Source: Sinonovacula constricta
Taxonomy: Eukaryota > Mollusca > Bivalvia > Cardiida > Solecurtidae
DNA length: 64,000 nucleotides
Direction: 5' to 3'
Assembly (NCBI GenBank): GCA_007844125.1
Contig: CM017567.1
Location: 18,078,396 to 18,142,395 of the forward strand
In this document: positions 48,741 through 63,345 of the stretch, in pieces
How the letters are laid out: every line of letters starts with the position of its first letter
Numbering within the stretch: the first letter of the stretch is position 1
Translations under genes and position numbers: made by a program
Notes under the pieces: model-generated
Told to the model about the DNA's origin: nothing
The model's input: only the letters and a program-made list of their open reading frames with translations
Database searches by the model: none

Positions 48741-51700
48741 GCTCATGTTCAAAACTTGCGGGCACTAGAAAACGAATCTTTAATTTAATTGTTAAATTAT
48801 TGTAAAACAAGAAACAATTTATACTTATCAAAAATGGCAACTTTTATGTAAAAATAGACTACTAAGCCTCAGATGAAGAACAGCATAGCAAAAAATGCAA
48901 CACAATTATATAGCAAGTTTACTGTTATGCTTAATTAAAAGTTATGTTTACTACGGTAACTAAGGGTAACACTCCCACAATGCAGTGCGTGGCCTTCACA
49001 TTGTCAACAATGAAAAAAGCGGTATACTTCCAACATTATCCACACTGCAGCTTGATAGGTAGGATTTCTAATGTTGAACTACTTATACAAAATGTAGTTT
49101 AAGGCCAAGATTACCATATTCATCATAATCTTTATAAATATGCTAATCAACCTACACAAAATGAATAATATTAGCAACACTTAAAGCAAAACATTCGTAC
49201 TCTCTTCTCCATATACAAACAATGGAACAGTACAATATTATATTGTCAACAGTACGAACCTTACTTTGATTTTTATACATTGTACGCGTTTCCGTCCTTC
49301 TAACCTATTGATTTATTTTTTTGATAATTTTATTGTCTTCTATCATATTTTTGTTTGTACATGTTTTCTGGAGATTTTTTTTAATCGTTTTTCATCATTT
49401 TATATTTTTTATTTTTCATCTTAATTAAATTAGGCAATAGGCTTTCTCTAAACTGACAAAGAGTATATTTTGACCGCGTCATGAGAGTTGCAATTCTATG
49501 TACATAAACAGCTAAACATAAGGCATGGCAATCTGTGTGAAAAACAAATACCGCAATAACAGGAAATAAGCAGCTTATAATTTTATATTTGGAAAGGACA
49601 ATGAATGATAATAATAAAAGCATAACAATTAAGATGATAACAAAAGAGATAAAAAAGTAAAAGCAATATAAATAACAATTAAAATAAATAATCGAAAATA
49701 ATAATAATAAAAATGAATGAATAAATAAAACTAACTAACTAACTTTTAGTGTGGCAGTTAGTGGTTCTATCTTCTACACTTTGGCAGTACATTGTCAGAA
49801 AGCGTGGCTTCTTGGAAATATATAATACACAAATAGGGCCTGGTTATGTGTTTATCCTACTCTCCCGCCAATTAAATACTAATACCTTTTGGTACTCGAA
49901 TAATTTGTCTTCTCAGTGTAATGAGCCTAAATGCCGTGTTATTTAGGAAAAGTATAGTAGACGTAATGTTCAATAGGCTAAAAAAACAAGCGAAAGCTCC
50001 TCCAATGAACAATATGACAATGAATTCACTTTAAATAGAAAGTAACAGCTTTGATTGTGTTGTATGTTGAATGCAAGAAATATAGAATGTACCATCATAA
50101 GCAAAATAATCATTTTAAAGTAAAACAACGTCTGAGTGCACTTAAAGTACCTATTTTAAAATAAAGTGCTCGGAGCAATTAATCTGAAAATTGATCTTGT
50201 CTGGAATAATGAAACCTTGGACAATCACTCAAACATTTGAGATACAAATCGGACAGACACTTCAATTACCATTTTCAGATAATAAATTTTAATCACGAAT
50301 AAAGAAAAAAATATATGCTAATTCATAAATGAATTTGAAAAAAATAATTACTTCATTTTTGGTAAATATATGAGGCAGTTGTTGGCCGATAATTATTACG
50401 GTTATAATTAATTAATACAGTGTTTATACAAGACTGTACATTTTAAGGTTGTATGAGACACAACATATTCTTTTGTTGATGTGTAAAAAAATAATCCATT
50501 TAGCTGTTTTTAAACGTCTCAATCACACAGAGACAGAAGTATGCATTGCGTGTTTACACAGATAAGGTCAATGTAACATGAGCATGATCTTGATATCAGT
50601 GATCTTTATAGTTTATATAAGGTCCAGCTAATTCACGATCTTATTGACACCAGCTAAAAGCATAAAAGTATTGGTTAATGAGAAGTATAAGTTTACGGAG
50701 TATAAAACATTGACTGTAATTCGGCATTTAAAGTGTAACAATATGGACGCCATAACTTTCATTGATCTAGTTTTGTGTCTGTTCATTGTAAGCAAATGAT
50801 ATCACATGTTTTAATCATTTAAGAATTATTATATATCCTGTTTTTCTCTGTAGCTTTTGGTGTTTCTAGATTGGAAGCAAAAAATGCTAAGACAAAATGA
50901 CATGTATATATTTTAGGAGTACACGTTCGTTTTGTACTTTTCATGATATGCTTAATAACGATAAAAAGAAAGATGTAATTGTTCCATGAATCTACCAGTG
51001 AAACACTTTGTTCATCGTTTTATTAGTGTTATATCCTGTTGATAACCAGAGTACATTCAATTAAGCAGCAAAAGCTATCACATATTTTTTAAGAATGGTG
51101 TCAAGCCAATTAAGATATTCTTATAATCTGGTTCAGTAATCACAGAAAATACTTCTTTACAACACATAGGCAGACATATCGAGTGGTCATTGTCACGTTG
51201 ACTTACTCAGCTTTTATTAAGGGTATCGACTTACCTTAAAATGGACTAAAGTCTGTTCTATTAGGTGGATGATAGAGTTGAATGCCTTCTCATGGCAGAA
51301 AATACCATAGCGTCATATTTATACATTAAATTATATATTCATATATGTTGGTTCTAAATGTTTATATGTCACAGCTAACAGTGACTCTGTATAACTATCT
51401 CATGACTTTAAATTTCTTTGGCGAACTTTGGAATAGGTTATCGTAAAAAACGGAATTATAAAAAACGGACAGAAATCAGACCAAAGTAAAAAAAAAACAA
51501 TGACAAAAACGAAATCATGTTTTTCCTTTATGCGTAATTTATGGTGTACACAATACTACTGAGTGGCAGTCTTAAAGTGTCCCCGGTGATAATTAATTCG
51601 TCAAAATATTTAAAAATAATAATCTTGTTTACTACATTGTTTAGGCCTAGCAGAAAAGCTTAGTTGTTCTGTGTCCTTCAATTGAATGTACGAAGGTTGA

Positions 51701-53220
51701 CTGATAACACCGGGCATTTGTCCGACATTTTCCGCCAATAATGTATTGTTTTTACGGAAGTATAACAGTATGTAAATGGAATGCACTCTATTTCTGCATT
51801 AATGTTTTAGTAACTTCCTTTGTCAGTCTAACAACAACTGCAGCTTACTATTAACTTTTCTTACGTTAATTCTATAATAAGAAGAGATTCGGGTGGTCAA
51901 GAAATACAGTTTGTAACTGCTTGTTTAAAAGTTTTGGATCTTGTGATACTCTATGTATAGGTGTCTGAATGTGAAAGAGTAGAGAAGTATATTATTTACA
52001 TGAGGGAGACCCAGGCAGATAAACAATGTTTCTGTCACAACTGTTTAGTTGTAATAATTTAACATGACATTAAATGATAATATCCATTTGTTTTAAGGAA
52101 AACGTACGGAGTTAATTCGGACGAATGTCTATGAATGGCACTTGGTTCCATGTCATATTACAGATGGGGGAAACAATATTAAATTATCATAGCTAGCAGA
52201 CAATTTTAGAGAAAATAGACAATTCAACGTATTTGTATATTTTATTTTTATTTAATCCTAAAACTATGATGTGCTAAAACATGCAAACAAACGTCTTACG
52301 ATTTCATATTTACATGCATCAGTTTCAAGACAAAATTTGTTTTGTTTCAATTTTCATACAAGGTTGACTTGACTTGTATTGTATTACACTTTCATTATCT
52401 GCAGCTTTTCTGTTGAACAGTTCCATAATACTTTTAAATTACTCCTTGTGCCTATTTCTTGATTTTTAGAAAAATATATGCAGTGTAATTTTCTATGCTG
52501 TTGCACGGCAATCGAAATTGTAACATGCCTTAAAAATTGATGCGAAAAACAAAGTTAAATTTGAAAAGGCACACGATCATGGTGTTCACTAGCTAGTCAA
52601 ATGTTACAAAATGCAAAAAAATACAAGAATACAGTCGGTAGATGCATTATGGGGATAATACTTGCATGCACAAAGAACCTTGCAAGTTTGTCTTAAAACT
52701 CAAAATGGAGTGCCGAAGAAATATCACACACCATTAAAGCGACTTCATTTTCAAGACATATTACTGCATATATAGATATATAAAGTTAATGCACCATCTA
52801 TGTAGGTTTAATGGTGATTATTAAGTTGATACATTTTGTTTTAAATTTAAACGTTTAAATTTTTTGTCTACTGACGTTGTATTCTCTAGCTTAATCAGTG
52901 AATTTATTGCATCCCACACGTACTTTATTTTAGAAATTGTCGAGGAAAATGATATACTAACAACACTATTCTGCTTGCGTGAACATATGCTGATATAATT
53001 AGGATTCCAGTTTCGAAAGAAAGGATATCAATCTTGTATTGTTATGCAGGGATATAAACACAATAACTGTTTAGTGTCTAGCTTATCTCTCAGTAATACA
53101 ATGTAGTGTCCGCTATCGGCGGTCAGTAGGCTGGGCTTATCAATGTAACATTATTACCTACCTAGCGTTCATACCATACATAGATTAGCCTAAAGGGCAT
53201 ACATGGACAACATCTATTGG
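48741..53220. other. Long AT-rich intergenic stretch, nothing recognised
   Basis: No coding, RNA or mobile-element signature was found on either strand. ORFs are short and lack domains. Confidence 0.5.
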
Positions 53221-53269
53221 TCATATGCTAAATAGGTATAAAAACAAGTGCATGCATACATGCGCGTGG

Positions 53270-53520
53270 TCAGAACAGTTCAGACTACAGAACAGCTCAG
53301 TCGACAGAACAGCTCAGACTACAGCTCAGACGACAGAACAGCACATACCACAAAACAGCTCAGACGACAGAACAGCTCATACGACAAAGAACAGCTCAGA
53401 CGACAGAACAGTACAGACGACAGAACAGTACAGACGACAGAACAGCTCAGACGACAGAACAGCTCAGACGACAGAACAGCAGAGGCAACAGAACAGCACA
53501 TACCACAGAACAGTAAAGAC
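53270..53520. repeat. 15-bp minisatellite (CAGACGACAGAACAG)
   Basis: About 15 units with variants (CAGACTACAG, CATACCACAAAACAG). Open in several frames, giving Gln/Thr/Asp/Ser-rich ORFs (53225-53614 and 53248-53670). A TATAAAA at 53236 lies just upstream. I see no reason to call a gene beyond that. Confidence 0.9.
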
Positions 53521-54084
53521 GAGAAAAAAAAACCAACGGCCGACCGAAAACGGAAAACGCTCGACCATCGGCCTATTAAGATGTATAATTATGTACTGCC
53601 ACTATTCATCATGAGCCTATATATTGAACAAACTATGTTATCTTCAAATGAGACTTTGGAGTGTGTTTAGATCCCCACATAATGTTACATCAGTAGTCGG
53701 CGAGACTAAATACACAATATGTATGCTCGCTTTTCCACGAAGATATTGGAAGTAGAGCCCTCCATCGTTATGCTGTAAGAGAGCAAAATGCATCATGTAA
53801 ATAGAAAAAGTAAACGACCAATAAAACGTTTCTTGTTCTTCGTCTAAATATTAGAGGCAAGTAAACTTATAAGGCACCGCCTTTCAACACTTTAAATGTC
53901 ATTACAAGAATTGGTTTCCAACAGTTTGTCTTTAGAAACCCTTCGATTTAAATGGACATTGGTGTTGTTTATTATTTCACGAATTTCTTTTTTTGACAAC
54001 ATTACTTTTATATAATTATACGTCATAACTTGAACAGTTTTGTTTCAAAAGAAAATATTTTCATTTAACTGCTTTCATTTGAGC

Positions 54085-54290
54085 AGTGTGAGGTTAGAGC
54101 TCAGTAAACTGGTTTATGCACACATGTTGTCCCTTTTGCAGACTGTTGGGTGTGTTATTTTATCTTATGAACCTTAAATGTGACTATCATAGGTTTACTT
54201 CTGTTTGGTAACTTTTCAAATTGTAATATATGTTGCAATTAACAAATGACCTTGTCATATTTATTTTTGTATTCTAATAATGGTTGCTTT
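54085..54290 (-). repeat. Dispersed repeat family X, diverged inverted copy
   Basis: Its reverse complement has GAGCTCTAACCTCACACTG and AAACCAGTTTACTGAG, equivalent to the GTTTTACAGAGCTCTAACC block at 59957. The remainder aligns only loosely. Confidence 0.5.
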
Positions 54291-54299
54291 GTTCTGTCT

Positions 54300-57230
54300 T
54301 AATTACTCTTATTTTCTTTTCCGACTTTCATCTTCTTGAGTAAGAATATCTTTGAAATAATATTAAGACTTCACTTACATTGGTCAAACCGGCTGCTGTT
54401 TGTTATTGATATTACACAAATGCTACTTAAATTCGGTTAAGTTAACGCTAAAGTGAATGTTCGGCATAAATGATTCTCTTCGTTTATTATATTGTATGAT
54501 TGCCCAGTATGGCGTTTTATGTAATACGGTAATGATCAATTTAAGCATGTCAATAAATCTAGATAATATTTTCAAAATACATGCACATTTTCTAACTGTT
54601 TGATTTTGTGTGTGTAGTATAATGATATATATATATTTTACTATGACAATAAAGTCACACTGTATGAGAAGTAAAAATATACCAAAGACTCAGTTGGAGT
54701 AACTCAATGACGAAGTGTGGCTTTTCCCAGAACAATCATACATAAATCGTACATAAGTTCACTGTACTGTGGATTCTATATTAATTTGTCTAACTTCTGA
54801 CTGCGTTATCCTCACCAGCCATCGTCCGGTGTAACATGATGACAAGCACAGAATTGCAAAGGACAACGCGTAGTTTCAGCTTTAACTTGTTTTAAACAGA
54901 TGTTTTGTTTTGCGTTGTAATTATAATAGATGAAGTCGTCATCAACATTGACTGAAAACGACGAAATTGGTTTTTGTTTGAATCTTGTTAAAGAATATTT
55001 TTCCAGCAGTTGTCTAATTTAAATGATAGAGTTTATTCAAAATATAAATATATTTGAAGTTGCTTTCCAAGGTTCACATCAATTACCTATTGGCAGTCAT
55101 TGACGAAATATGAAATGTTAATGCATTATTGTACACTTATCTTGATGTGTGTCTGTAACCTCATCTTCTTACCGAGAACGTAGAAATAACAAACACAGAA
55201 TTGAACCAAAACAGACAGTTTAACCAGCATTCATACATGCAAGTGATATCGTGTTTCAAATAATTATAATAAAACTGACAATCATGATACTTCTCAGAAT
55301 TCGTTCAATAATGCTTTATTATATTTATATATAATCTACTTGCTATCAGGCACATGCTAGAATTTGTAGACACACTTCCGTTACTTTGTGACCTGAGGGA
55401 ATAGGTTATATAATAAGTATAATCAAAGCGTCCATGAGCGTTAAGTTGCCATGACGACGAACTTTGCATCTGAAGGCTATGAATGATAAATCAGTTTTCT
55501 TTCATTTTTAAACATCAACATATAGCAGCAACATACGGGACATTTCTTAGATACACGTTAACTCTCTCTCTCTCTTTTCTCTCTCTCTCTCACTGTTTGT
55601 TTCAATATATTGTTGTAGTTGTGCCATTTAGGAACGTGTAATGACAACAGATTGTGTATAATGGTCTTTTGGGCGCCATCTTGTCGGGGCTACTTTCCCT
55701 CATACTACCTCCTCGGCTTATATCTGAAAGTAAAATACCAGAGGTGATCCGAATGGCACGAAGGTTTCACTCGTCATTCTATTATACATCCAGTAATGCA
55801 TATGTGTAACAGTTATCAGCGTTCTAGTCATTGATTCTTTTTAAAAAGAGTTTTCAGTTTCACGAATACATTTTATAAGCTTGTTAAGCTACTTGTCGAA
55901 CACACGCATGATGTAGGGGTCTAATCGAAGAAAGGAAGAGTGCACTCTACGCTAGTTTTGTGCATAAATTCAGCGAGGTCGGCAAACTACTTTAAATGCT
56001 AATAAGCAGTATCAGTATATTCATTACTTAGTGCATACAAGCTGCAACAAGCTTGGAGTGTATCAGTCATTCAATTAAATTTTATCGCCGTTATGCTTAG
56101 ATTCACTAACAGTATTTGGCAGTTGCGTTGAGAACTTAAGTTGTAATGTCTCCCAATGTACCAGATGAGCGCCTGTGGTTCTAGCGTTAAGTTTATCCTA
56201 CGTTATGCATATTTGTCATAGAATGGCCGTGCCATTGCTGTACAATTTATCATCCTTGCTAAAGCCAATTATATGCAGCATTACATTGCTGTCAATACCG
56301 ACAAGACAAGGAAACAGTCCATTTCGTGTTTTCTTTTTAAATTTATCAATCATACAGAGACAGACATATAGAAAGTTAACATGGCCCTTTACGCCCAGGT
56401 ACTTAGACTTGTTTAGAAATTTGACCTGTTGATGGTTTCAATTAATTAATCTATCTTTGAGCGATCTTTCATTTTCGCCAGTACAGTTTTTTATAAAACG
56501 GGCTGTTCTTCACTCTTTGACACTAAATTGTATGCATTGGGCCACATACGAACTCCTTTTTGCAATTTTATTTAGGCTTGACCTGCCTTTGTCATAATGT
56601 CCTTATGGATTTGTTGCTTACATTTAGTGTATGTTTTCTGCAATACATGACAAAGATGGTCTTATATTTCCCTTCGCAATGTTGATACTTCATCTTTCTT
56701 TGGCAAATCATTTCGTCCCATTCTTACGCTCACTATTTACAGTGCCTTTTAAATTGTTCTTGAAAAATAACAATGGAAAATAGCAATGATATAAGGCAGC
56801 TTTCTTATTGGTTTCCTCTCTCATCAGATCTTCTGGTTCAGTTTTTACTACCTGGGCACCTTAGTGTTCTCACTTCACCTAGGCTTTCATTAGGCTGTGC
56901 AAATAGAAAAGCAAGATACTGATCCGCTTTAAGATAATTTTGCAGAATACGATACTTTTCCGTGTATAATTTACTCTGCGGACCGTGTTTGTATCTAGAA
57001 AGGCTATGTCGTTTCCTCCTCTATCTCTTTGTCTCGCATATGAGTTTGATGTTGAGATTTATATTATTGACATCACCTGTGAAATGGTCTTTGTTTCCCT
57101 CTTTTGTCCGCCAGCATAATTAGTCGCACCCATGGGATTGAGCCTTAACATCGCTCAAGTTGAGTGAGAAGCTTTTGTAGACAGCGGCACGTGAGTCTGT
57201 TTGAATTCCGCGGTACATTTAGCATTTAGA
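54300..57230. other. AT-rich intergenic with small CT microsatellite
   Basis: A CT-rich microsatellite lies at about 55561-55592. The rest shows no recognisable gene or repeat. Confidence 0.5.
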
Positions 57231-57233
57231 GAA

Positions 57234-57240
57234 ATAGAGA

Positions 57241-57276
<36 letters not shown>
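57234..57276. repeat. (GA)n microsatellite
   Basis: About 20 GA units with a GAGGGA variant. Confidence 0.95.
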
Positions 57277-57279
<3 letters not shown>

Positions 57280-59740
57280 AGCGAGAAAATCGTGCGACTT
57301 AATTTATCATTTAACCTACGATGCGCCAGTGGTTTTATCAAGTCACATCACACAGACGCCTAATGTCTTCCTTCACAAACTATAAGCTGGGTTGTCAGAA
57401 AGTACGTCAGTTATTTCGCCCATGCAACACCGCTATGTACGAAAACAACGGCAAATCCAACAATAGTTTCTGCTTTAGATAATCCTTTCTAACACAGAAA
57501 TGAATATCTTTGCTTCCTGTAATGACTTTCTGTAAAATAATTCGGAGAAACCGATACTTCAGAAATAATTATTACGCTGTTGGGTTTTAATTTGAAATCT
57601 TCTGCCACTGAGTTGGATCTCTTTAAAGACAGATTTCTGTTGAATATAAAATTGAATTCAAATAAAATGTTTGTTCCCTCTGTTTTATGGATAACAGTGG
57701 TAGTCCAGAAATGATAAATCGTATTCAAAATACCACCGTCTGGAGAAAGCATACTGATTATGAGGTTTTGTTACAATGGTTAAATGTAATTTAAACTACA
57801 ACTGCAAATAATATTTCATATTCGGACTATAAATTTAATGCAGTTCGAAAACGAATCTTAAAATAAAAGCCCATTTCGGCTACATTCATCTCCTGTGTAA
57901 ATAGTAAAATTAGAACTGATATTTTAATCGTCTTTTTCACTGTCTTTTAATTTTGATGTTTATTCTAAGCCAGCTTCCCACATTCTTACCACATTAATTG
58001 CACCATATTTTAATTTAATACTGTACGCTCTATCACTGACATAATTCTTGACTTACGAAAATCTATTCCAAATAACGTTCATCCGGAAATCCTTTAACGT
58101 GGATCACTAATTGCAATAAAACCTACGTCTAATAACATTAATATTAAATTGATTTTAAGCTAAGTATTTTTAACAGATTACGTGCACATCGAGCCAGGGA
58201 GAATCTGATGTATACTTTGAAATTAGAGTCATTGAATTAAATTGATATTTGCCCTCTTTTACTTGAGAAAGACAAAAAGTACACCTTCGCTACTCCGGGA
58301 AGTGCAGGAAGCTTGTCTCTGAACACGTCTATATACTTCAACTCTAGCATAGATGTACTTATTACTTTTCTCCTTTTATTTTGTAGTTTACATTGTTACA
58401 TATAGATTTTATGTGGCAATACAGCTTTTTGGCAACATGTTCGATTCTGAATATTGCATCGCGAATCATTCAGTGAAACATTCCGGACGAAGTGAATTGC
58501 TTGCAATTTAACATATGTATGTTCGAAAGCAATGTAAAAGCATTATAAATATCTTCTCAAATGAGCGCTTTTGCAGGGGAAAAATGAAATGAGATGAAAA
58601 TCAATAGTTTTGCAACCGAAATTACATTTCAGCAAATTTTCGAACAGTACTACAACGTTTCACCGGAAAAAAGTAAATTCCATTGAGTCGATGAACATTT
58701 CTAAAATCTTAAAATATAAAATTAAGGCAATCCACAAAGAATACCGTTGGCCAAAGTTTCATAATTAGAATGAGTCTATTCTAATAAAAAGCCTTTTGTT
58801 CGGTGATTGATGCAAACAATTCCTATTAGGCCGATGAAATTTGCCCCAATATGCGTTGAGCGGAACGTTTTTGATAACTGAAAACCATATCATAGGACAC
58901 AAACACAAATAAGAATAGAAGCTGGATTTACCTAACATATTTTATTTGCATTCATCATGTTCCATGTCAAACTTCTGCATCATTTATACAGATACAGATC
59001 TTAATGAGAAGAACCAAATCTGTAATAAATGCCTTCTTGATACAGACGTCATTAGACTTTTCTTAATTACCTGCCTAGTTTGTTGAATGCAGCAATAATC
59101 GACTCTTATTCACTGCTCCTAGAAAAGATATGCGATTCTCACCGTACTATGCATGACATAAATGGACAATTTGGAGCGTAATCGAAAAGAGACGGACATA
59201 TAACATATATGTCAATTTTATGACCCTATATGATTGCTTTCTATACGGTATATTTGCGTTCTTGGCAAAATTGTAGACGGCTGTTAATGTGTACACATAT
59301 CTCATTTGATCCGATTTCGCGGCATTGTGTTTTAGACCATTCTCCATAGCCTTGGCTTTCAAGACTCGCTGTTTGATTTGATATTGGATGTAACGTACCT
59401 AGAAGCTTGAATGTCTAGAGATATTTGTATGATGCCATATTTTGGTGAAAAAACACACACCAACGAATGACAAAATTAGGGATATCTTTTTGAAAGTCGC
59501 ATTACGGATATTGTTTTAGATAACATGACTATGCAAACTTTCATTTCTACTCTGCTCTCATTTTTTTGTTTGTCACTTTATATATGATTGGCTTGTGTAT
59601 ACCTCTGACGTGTGTATTAAGGATGCAAAAGAATACGGCGCAATGACAAAGTCTATTATAAAAAAGGCTGTTATACCATCAGACACTAAAATCACAATAT
59701 ACTTATTATGTAAGAAAAATGACATGTCGTTCGAGGCCAG
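57280..59740. other. AT-rich intergenic, nothing recognised
   Basis: No supported feature on either strand. Confidence 0.5.
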
Positions 59741-59744
59741 CAAT

Positions 59745-60050
59745 AAGAATATATGAAAAGTCCTATGAGCATAGCAACATATACTAAACTCAGAAAAAGG
59801 CACAGGACAAGGTATTTCACATGCAAGCCAAGTGAAAAGCAAGAACAAATTTCTGATGAGTCATTTAACGAAAAGAGCAAACCCGACAATTACCGCATTG
59901 GAACGGTCAGTCTGCAATATGTGTTGACTGGGGTGCTTAAACCGATTTTACAGAGCTCTAACCTCGCACTTCCTGACGGGTTTCTCAAATGTAAGCAATA
60001 AAGAGAAAACCGATCTATTTGAAGACAAACTGTCCAAGCGCTACCATGCA
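59745..60050 (+). repeat. Dispersed repeat family X, longest copy
   Basis: Reference copy, about 300 bp. Ordered blocks: GGTATTTCACATGCAAGCC, AAGTGAAAAGCAAGAAC, AATTACCGCATTGGAACGG, TGACTGGGGTGCTTAAACCG, TTTTACAGAGCTCTAACCTC, GCACTTCCTGACGGGTTTC, CTGTCCAAGCGCTAC. No tRNA boxes, terminal inverted repeats or coding frame were recognised, so the class is unknown. Confidence 0.75.
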
Positions 60051-60059
60051 GTGGTGGTT

Positions 60060-61780
60060 ATGTTATAGGTCGGGAAGAAATTGCATCACAATACCAATGT
60101 AAATAGATAACTGTTCAAACACAATTCTGTGATTGACTGGCAAATCCTGGGAGTTTATCAGCAAAATAACACAATCTTATTTCAGCAGCATTCGGTGAAA
60201 TACGTTTAAGCCTAAGGTGAGCACGCCTGTTGCAAGAAATGTTTTGAAAGTAGGAGCATAATTCCCATTAGCAAAGTCACATGGTTGCTACGTCACAAAC
60301 AGCATTCTGCTATGTTCAGCTGATTATTTACATAGTTAAATTGTCAAAAAAAAATAGGTCATTTAAAGAGATTTGATGTTCGTAAGTTCCTGACGGATGT
60401 AACGATGTGCCAGGTTGCTGTATAGGTTTACACACCACATCTAGGCATCAAACATTTAAAAAAATCTTAATTATTTGGGGTTTATTTGTGTTATAACTTC
60501 CAGCACGTCACAACAACTAATAACTGGCCACCTTGTAACGTGTAATCTATAAATGGGAAATCCTTTGCAGTTTTTATGATCGTCTTAGAGTTGCCACTTT
60601 TGACATCTTGTCATGACATATGATGGGAGATAAAATAAAATGGTGCATATTATCGGAATATCTTTAACATATCAACAGACAACACGACACTGCGTCGTTT
60701 AATTGTGAATAAAACACATGACACACGTACTGATATAAATCAGCTTGCATACTATTTCTATGGTAAGTAGTAATGGACGATGAAAAAATGTTCTGGGATA
60801 CTTTAACACGGGTGATTTATTGTATGTGAATTCGTTACGGTATAATTGGTTTGTCATTAACATGTTAAATTTAAGCTAAATTTGGACAGTATATAAATTA
60901 ACGAAGTACGGAAAAATGTTGTTGTTAATAGAGACAAGATAACTTTACATACTGTAACCCTCTGAAAAGCCACACCTCAAAACACACACAGCAACAAACA
61001 AATAAAAAAACAAAGAGCAACAACATAATCAGTCAAACAACATAGAAACTATTTCAGAACGTACACTTTCTTTGCTTAAATGATACCATCTGATCTACAC
61101 TGCAAAACATTACCTAAATTCATAGCATAAATTTGACATTTCATGCAGCATTTCTAGAAAGTGAGATCCCTTTTTCCAATGGCAACATTTGTAGTAAAAG
61201 TCCATGTCATGAGAGATGACTTCCCCATAAAGCTTACCAGAAAATGTATTACTTATGGTTTAATCATTGTCTTCTTTGTCGTATTTCTCTTTAAACGTTT
61301 CATAAACATAATATGTTATTATCGCTTCACATTAAAATCATGTACTTCCGCTGTATTTCTTGCATTCATTAAGAAAGAAAAGCGTGAAATGTTGCTCATT
61401 ATCGTCAGAAAGAATCAAATATCAGGAGTACATACCCTTATAATATTGGTGCATATATTGAATATAAACATATAAAATTACTACATAAAATAACATGCTT
61501 TACTGGATCTTAAAAGTCCATTTAGCAATGTTTTGCTCAACAGTAACATAATTATATTATCAGTTTATTTTCGAACAAATATACCCAATCTCCGCTCTTG
61601 TTTGATTAACAGTTTATTTATTTTCTTCAAATGTCATGTTTGCTACAGGACATTATCTGGTCGCTTCTCGAGGCACTTTAAGGTAGACAGCTGGGTTAAA
61701 TATTGGAAAAGATATTGTTTGTGAGCTGGATATATTCATTTTAACTTTGAGGGGCGCTAGTAGTTAACTGCAACAACAGA
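60060..61780. other. AT-rich intergenic, nothing recognised
   Basis: The plus-strand ORF at 61161-61475 (104 codons) has a hydrophobic stretch but no recognised family and AT-driven composition. It is not called. Confidence 0.5.
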
Positions 61781-61784
61781 TTCT

Positions 61785-61885
61785 ACACAAATTCAGAAAA
61801 CCTGACAGTTACTGTCTTGGAACGGCCAGCATTCGGATGGACCAACTGGGGTCATTTACCGTGCTCTTCTTTGGAGTTTTTTTCT
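61785..61885 (+). repeat. Dispersed repeat family X, partial copy
   Basis: Contains CAGTTACTGTCTTGGAACGG, CCAACTGGGGTCATTTACCG, parallel to the core of the 59745 copy. Confidence 0.6.
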
Positions 61886-62874
61886 CAACAGATATACAAT
61901 GTAAAGAAATCATCAATTTAAAGCAAAACAGCACAATTGTTATAGTATTCCTCGAGCTAATTAAGGACGTCATATTATACTAATTACTGACGTCATATGG
62001 AACAATAATGTCTATGTTTGTATTTTGTGATGTGATGTTGGGAGTTATATTTAAGTTTTCAAAAAAAGCGAAATAATAAGTTGTCAAAGAAACAAACAAT
62101 TGACATGAGTTAGATATTAAACACCAGATGATGAATATTATTCAATAAAGATATCAAGCGCTATTTCTTAGTGTGATCGGAGATGATAAGAGTCACTTTT
62201 TCAAGCATATTTTATATTAGATCTCTTGCAGTTGCTGACCTTGTGACGGTTGAGACTTTTGTAACATAGCCGATTACATAGAAACTTGATATAATTGACT
62301 TGATCACAACGTTTAGTCAAAAGTGGAGATTTCTAATATTTTTCTATTATTAATTCATTACTTTAAGAACCTCACAGTAAATTATTCAAAAACAATTGTT
62401 TTAAATTACAACAAAGGATTATATCATTTGATTGCTATTCGTGTACTCGATTTATAACCGAAAAGTAGCATCATTTTTAAACAACATGTCATTTTGTAAT
62501 TTAGAAGGAATTTTGGTCTTACATCAAGAAACTGGCTTTTTATGCGAACTTGTTCAGCTTCAACAATATTTTGGATACATGATAGATTATTATGATATAA
62601 AAAACATTGTTCTTACTGTAAACTTGTAATATATTATGTTGTAAACCTGGATGGTAACGTCTCTTCCGGTTGCGCCAATATTTGTTATACTTGGGGCTTG
62701 CCTTACACACTATTTGCAAGTAGCTTTTTTCCCTTTTGTAACTGAAACTGTAAAATGGTCTCAAGATAATTATTGTACATATTTATATTAATAAGTTAGG
62801 CGTATTTGTATATTTATAACCTGTTTTTCTGCAGGTTTTTTAAAAAGCTATTCAAAATCCTGAAGTTTGTTGTT

Positions 62875-62930
62875 TTACCATTAACGGTCCTTTTGCCGAC
62901 TGATGGTTCCAAACCGGTAACTTATAGTTT
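62875..62930 (-). repeat. Dispersed repeat family X, short inverted copy
   Basis: Its reverse complement is GTTACCGGTTTGGAACCATC then AGTCGGCAAAAGGACCG, the core of the family. Confidence 0.55.
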
Positions 62931-63049
62931 TATTTATTTGAAATATCTGTGGTAATTTTTAAGGGCCTTTCCTTATTTTCCTATTCAAGAACTTAAATTA
63001 ATCTAACTGCTTTCTTTATATCACGTAATTACATTATACCGAAATGCAA

Positions 63050-63345
63050 GGAAATCCTGTGGTTGAGCGGTAAGAAGAACATGTATCCTTCAGCCGCTCA
63101 CCGCTTGGGTTCGAGCACCGCTCGAGACAATAATGTGGGGATCTTATCCGTTTGACCTGCTGCACGCTAGTAATTTTACACAGACATTTGTCTTGTGTCT
63201 TACTCCACCCACCAAATATTAGCATAACAATATTCTGACGGCAGACAAAGGACCAACTGTAGTGCATAAACCTGTGTCCTTGCTCTAACCATTCCCGTGC
63301 AAGTGGTGTAATCAAATACAAACCTTAAATAAACAACATTTAAAC
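63050..63345 (+). mobile_element. tRNA-derived SINE (fourth type)
   Basis: The head has TGGTTGAGCGGTAAG (A box) and GGGTTCGAGCACC (B box) about 35 bp apart. A 200-bp body follows, with CTTACTCCACCCACC and CAGACAAAGGACCAACTG, and an A/T-rich end TTAAATAAACAAC. There is no complete tRNA cloverleaf. The minus-strand ORF inside it is not a gene. Confidence 0.65.

Noticed and set aside
53225..53670. Gln/Thr-rich ORFs preceded by TATAAAA
   Set aside because: Driven by the 15-bp repeat; two frames are open together and the flanks have no coding features.
63050..63130. tRNA gene on the plus strand
   Set aside because: SINE head only; acceptor stem does not pair.
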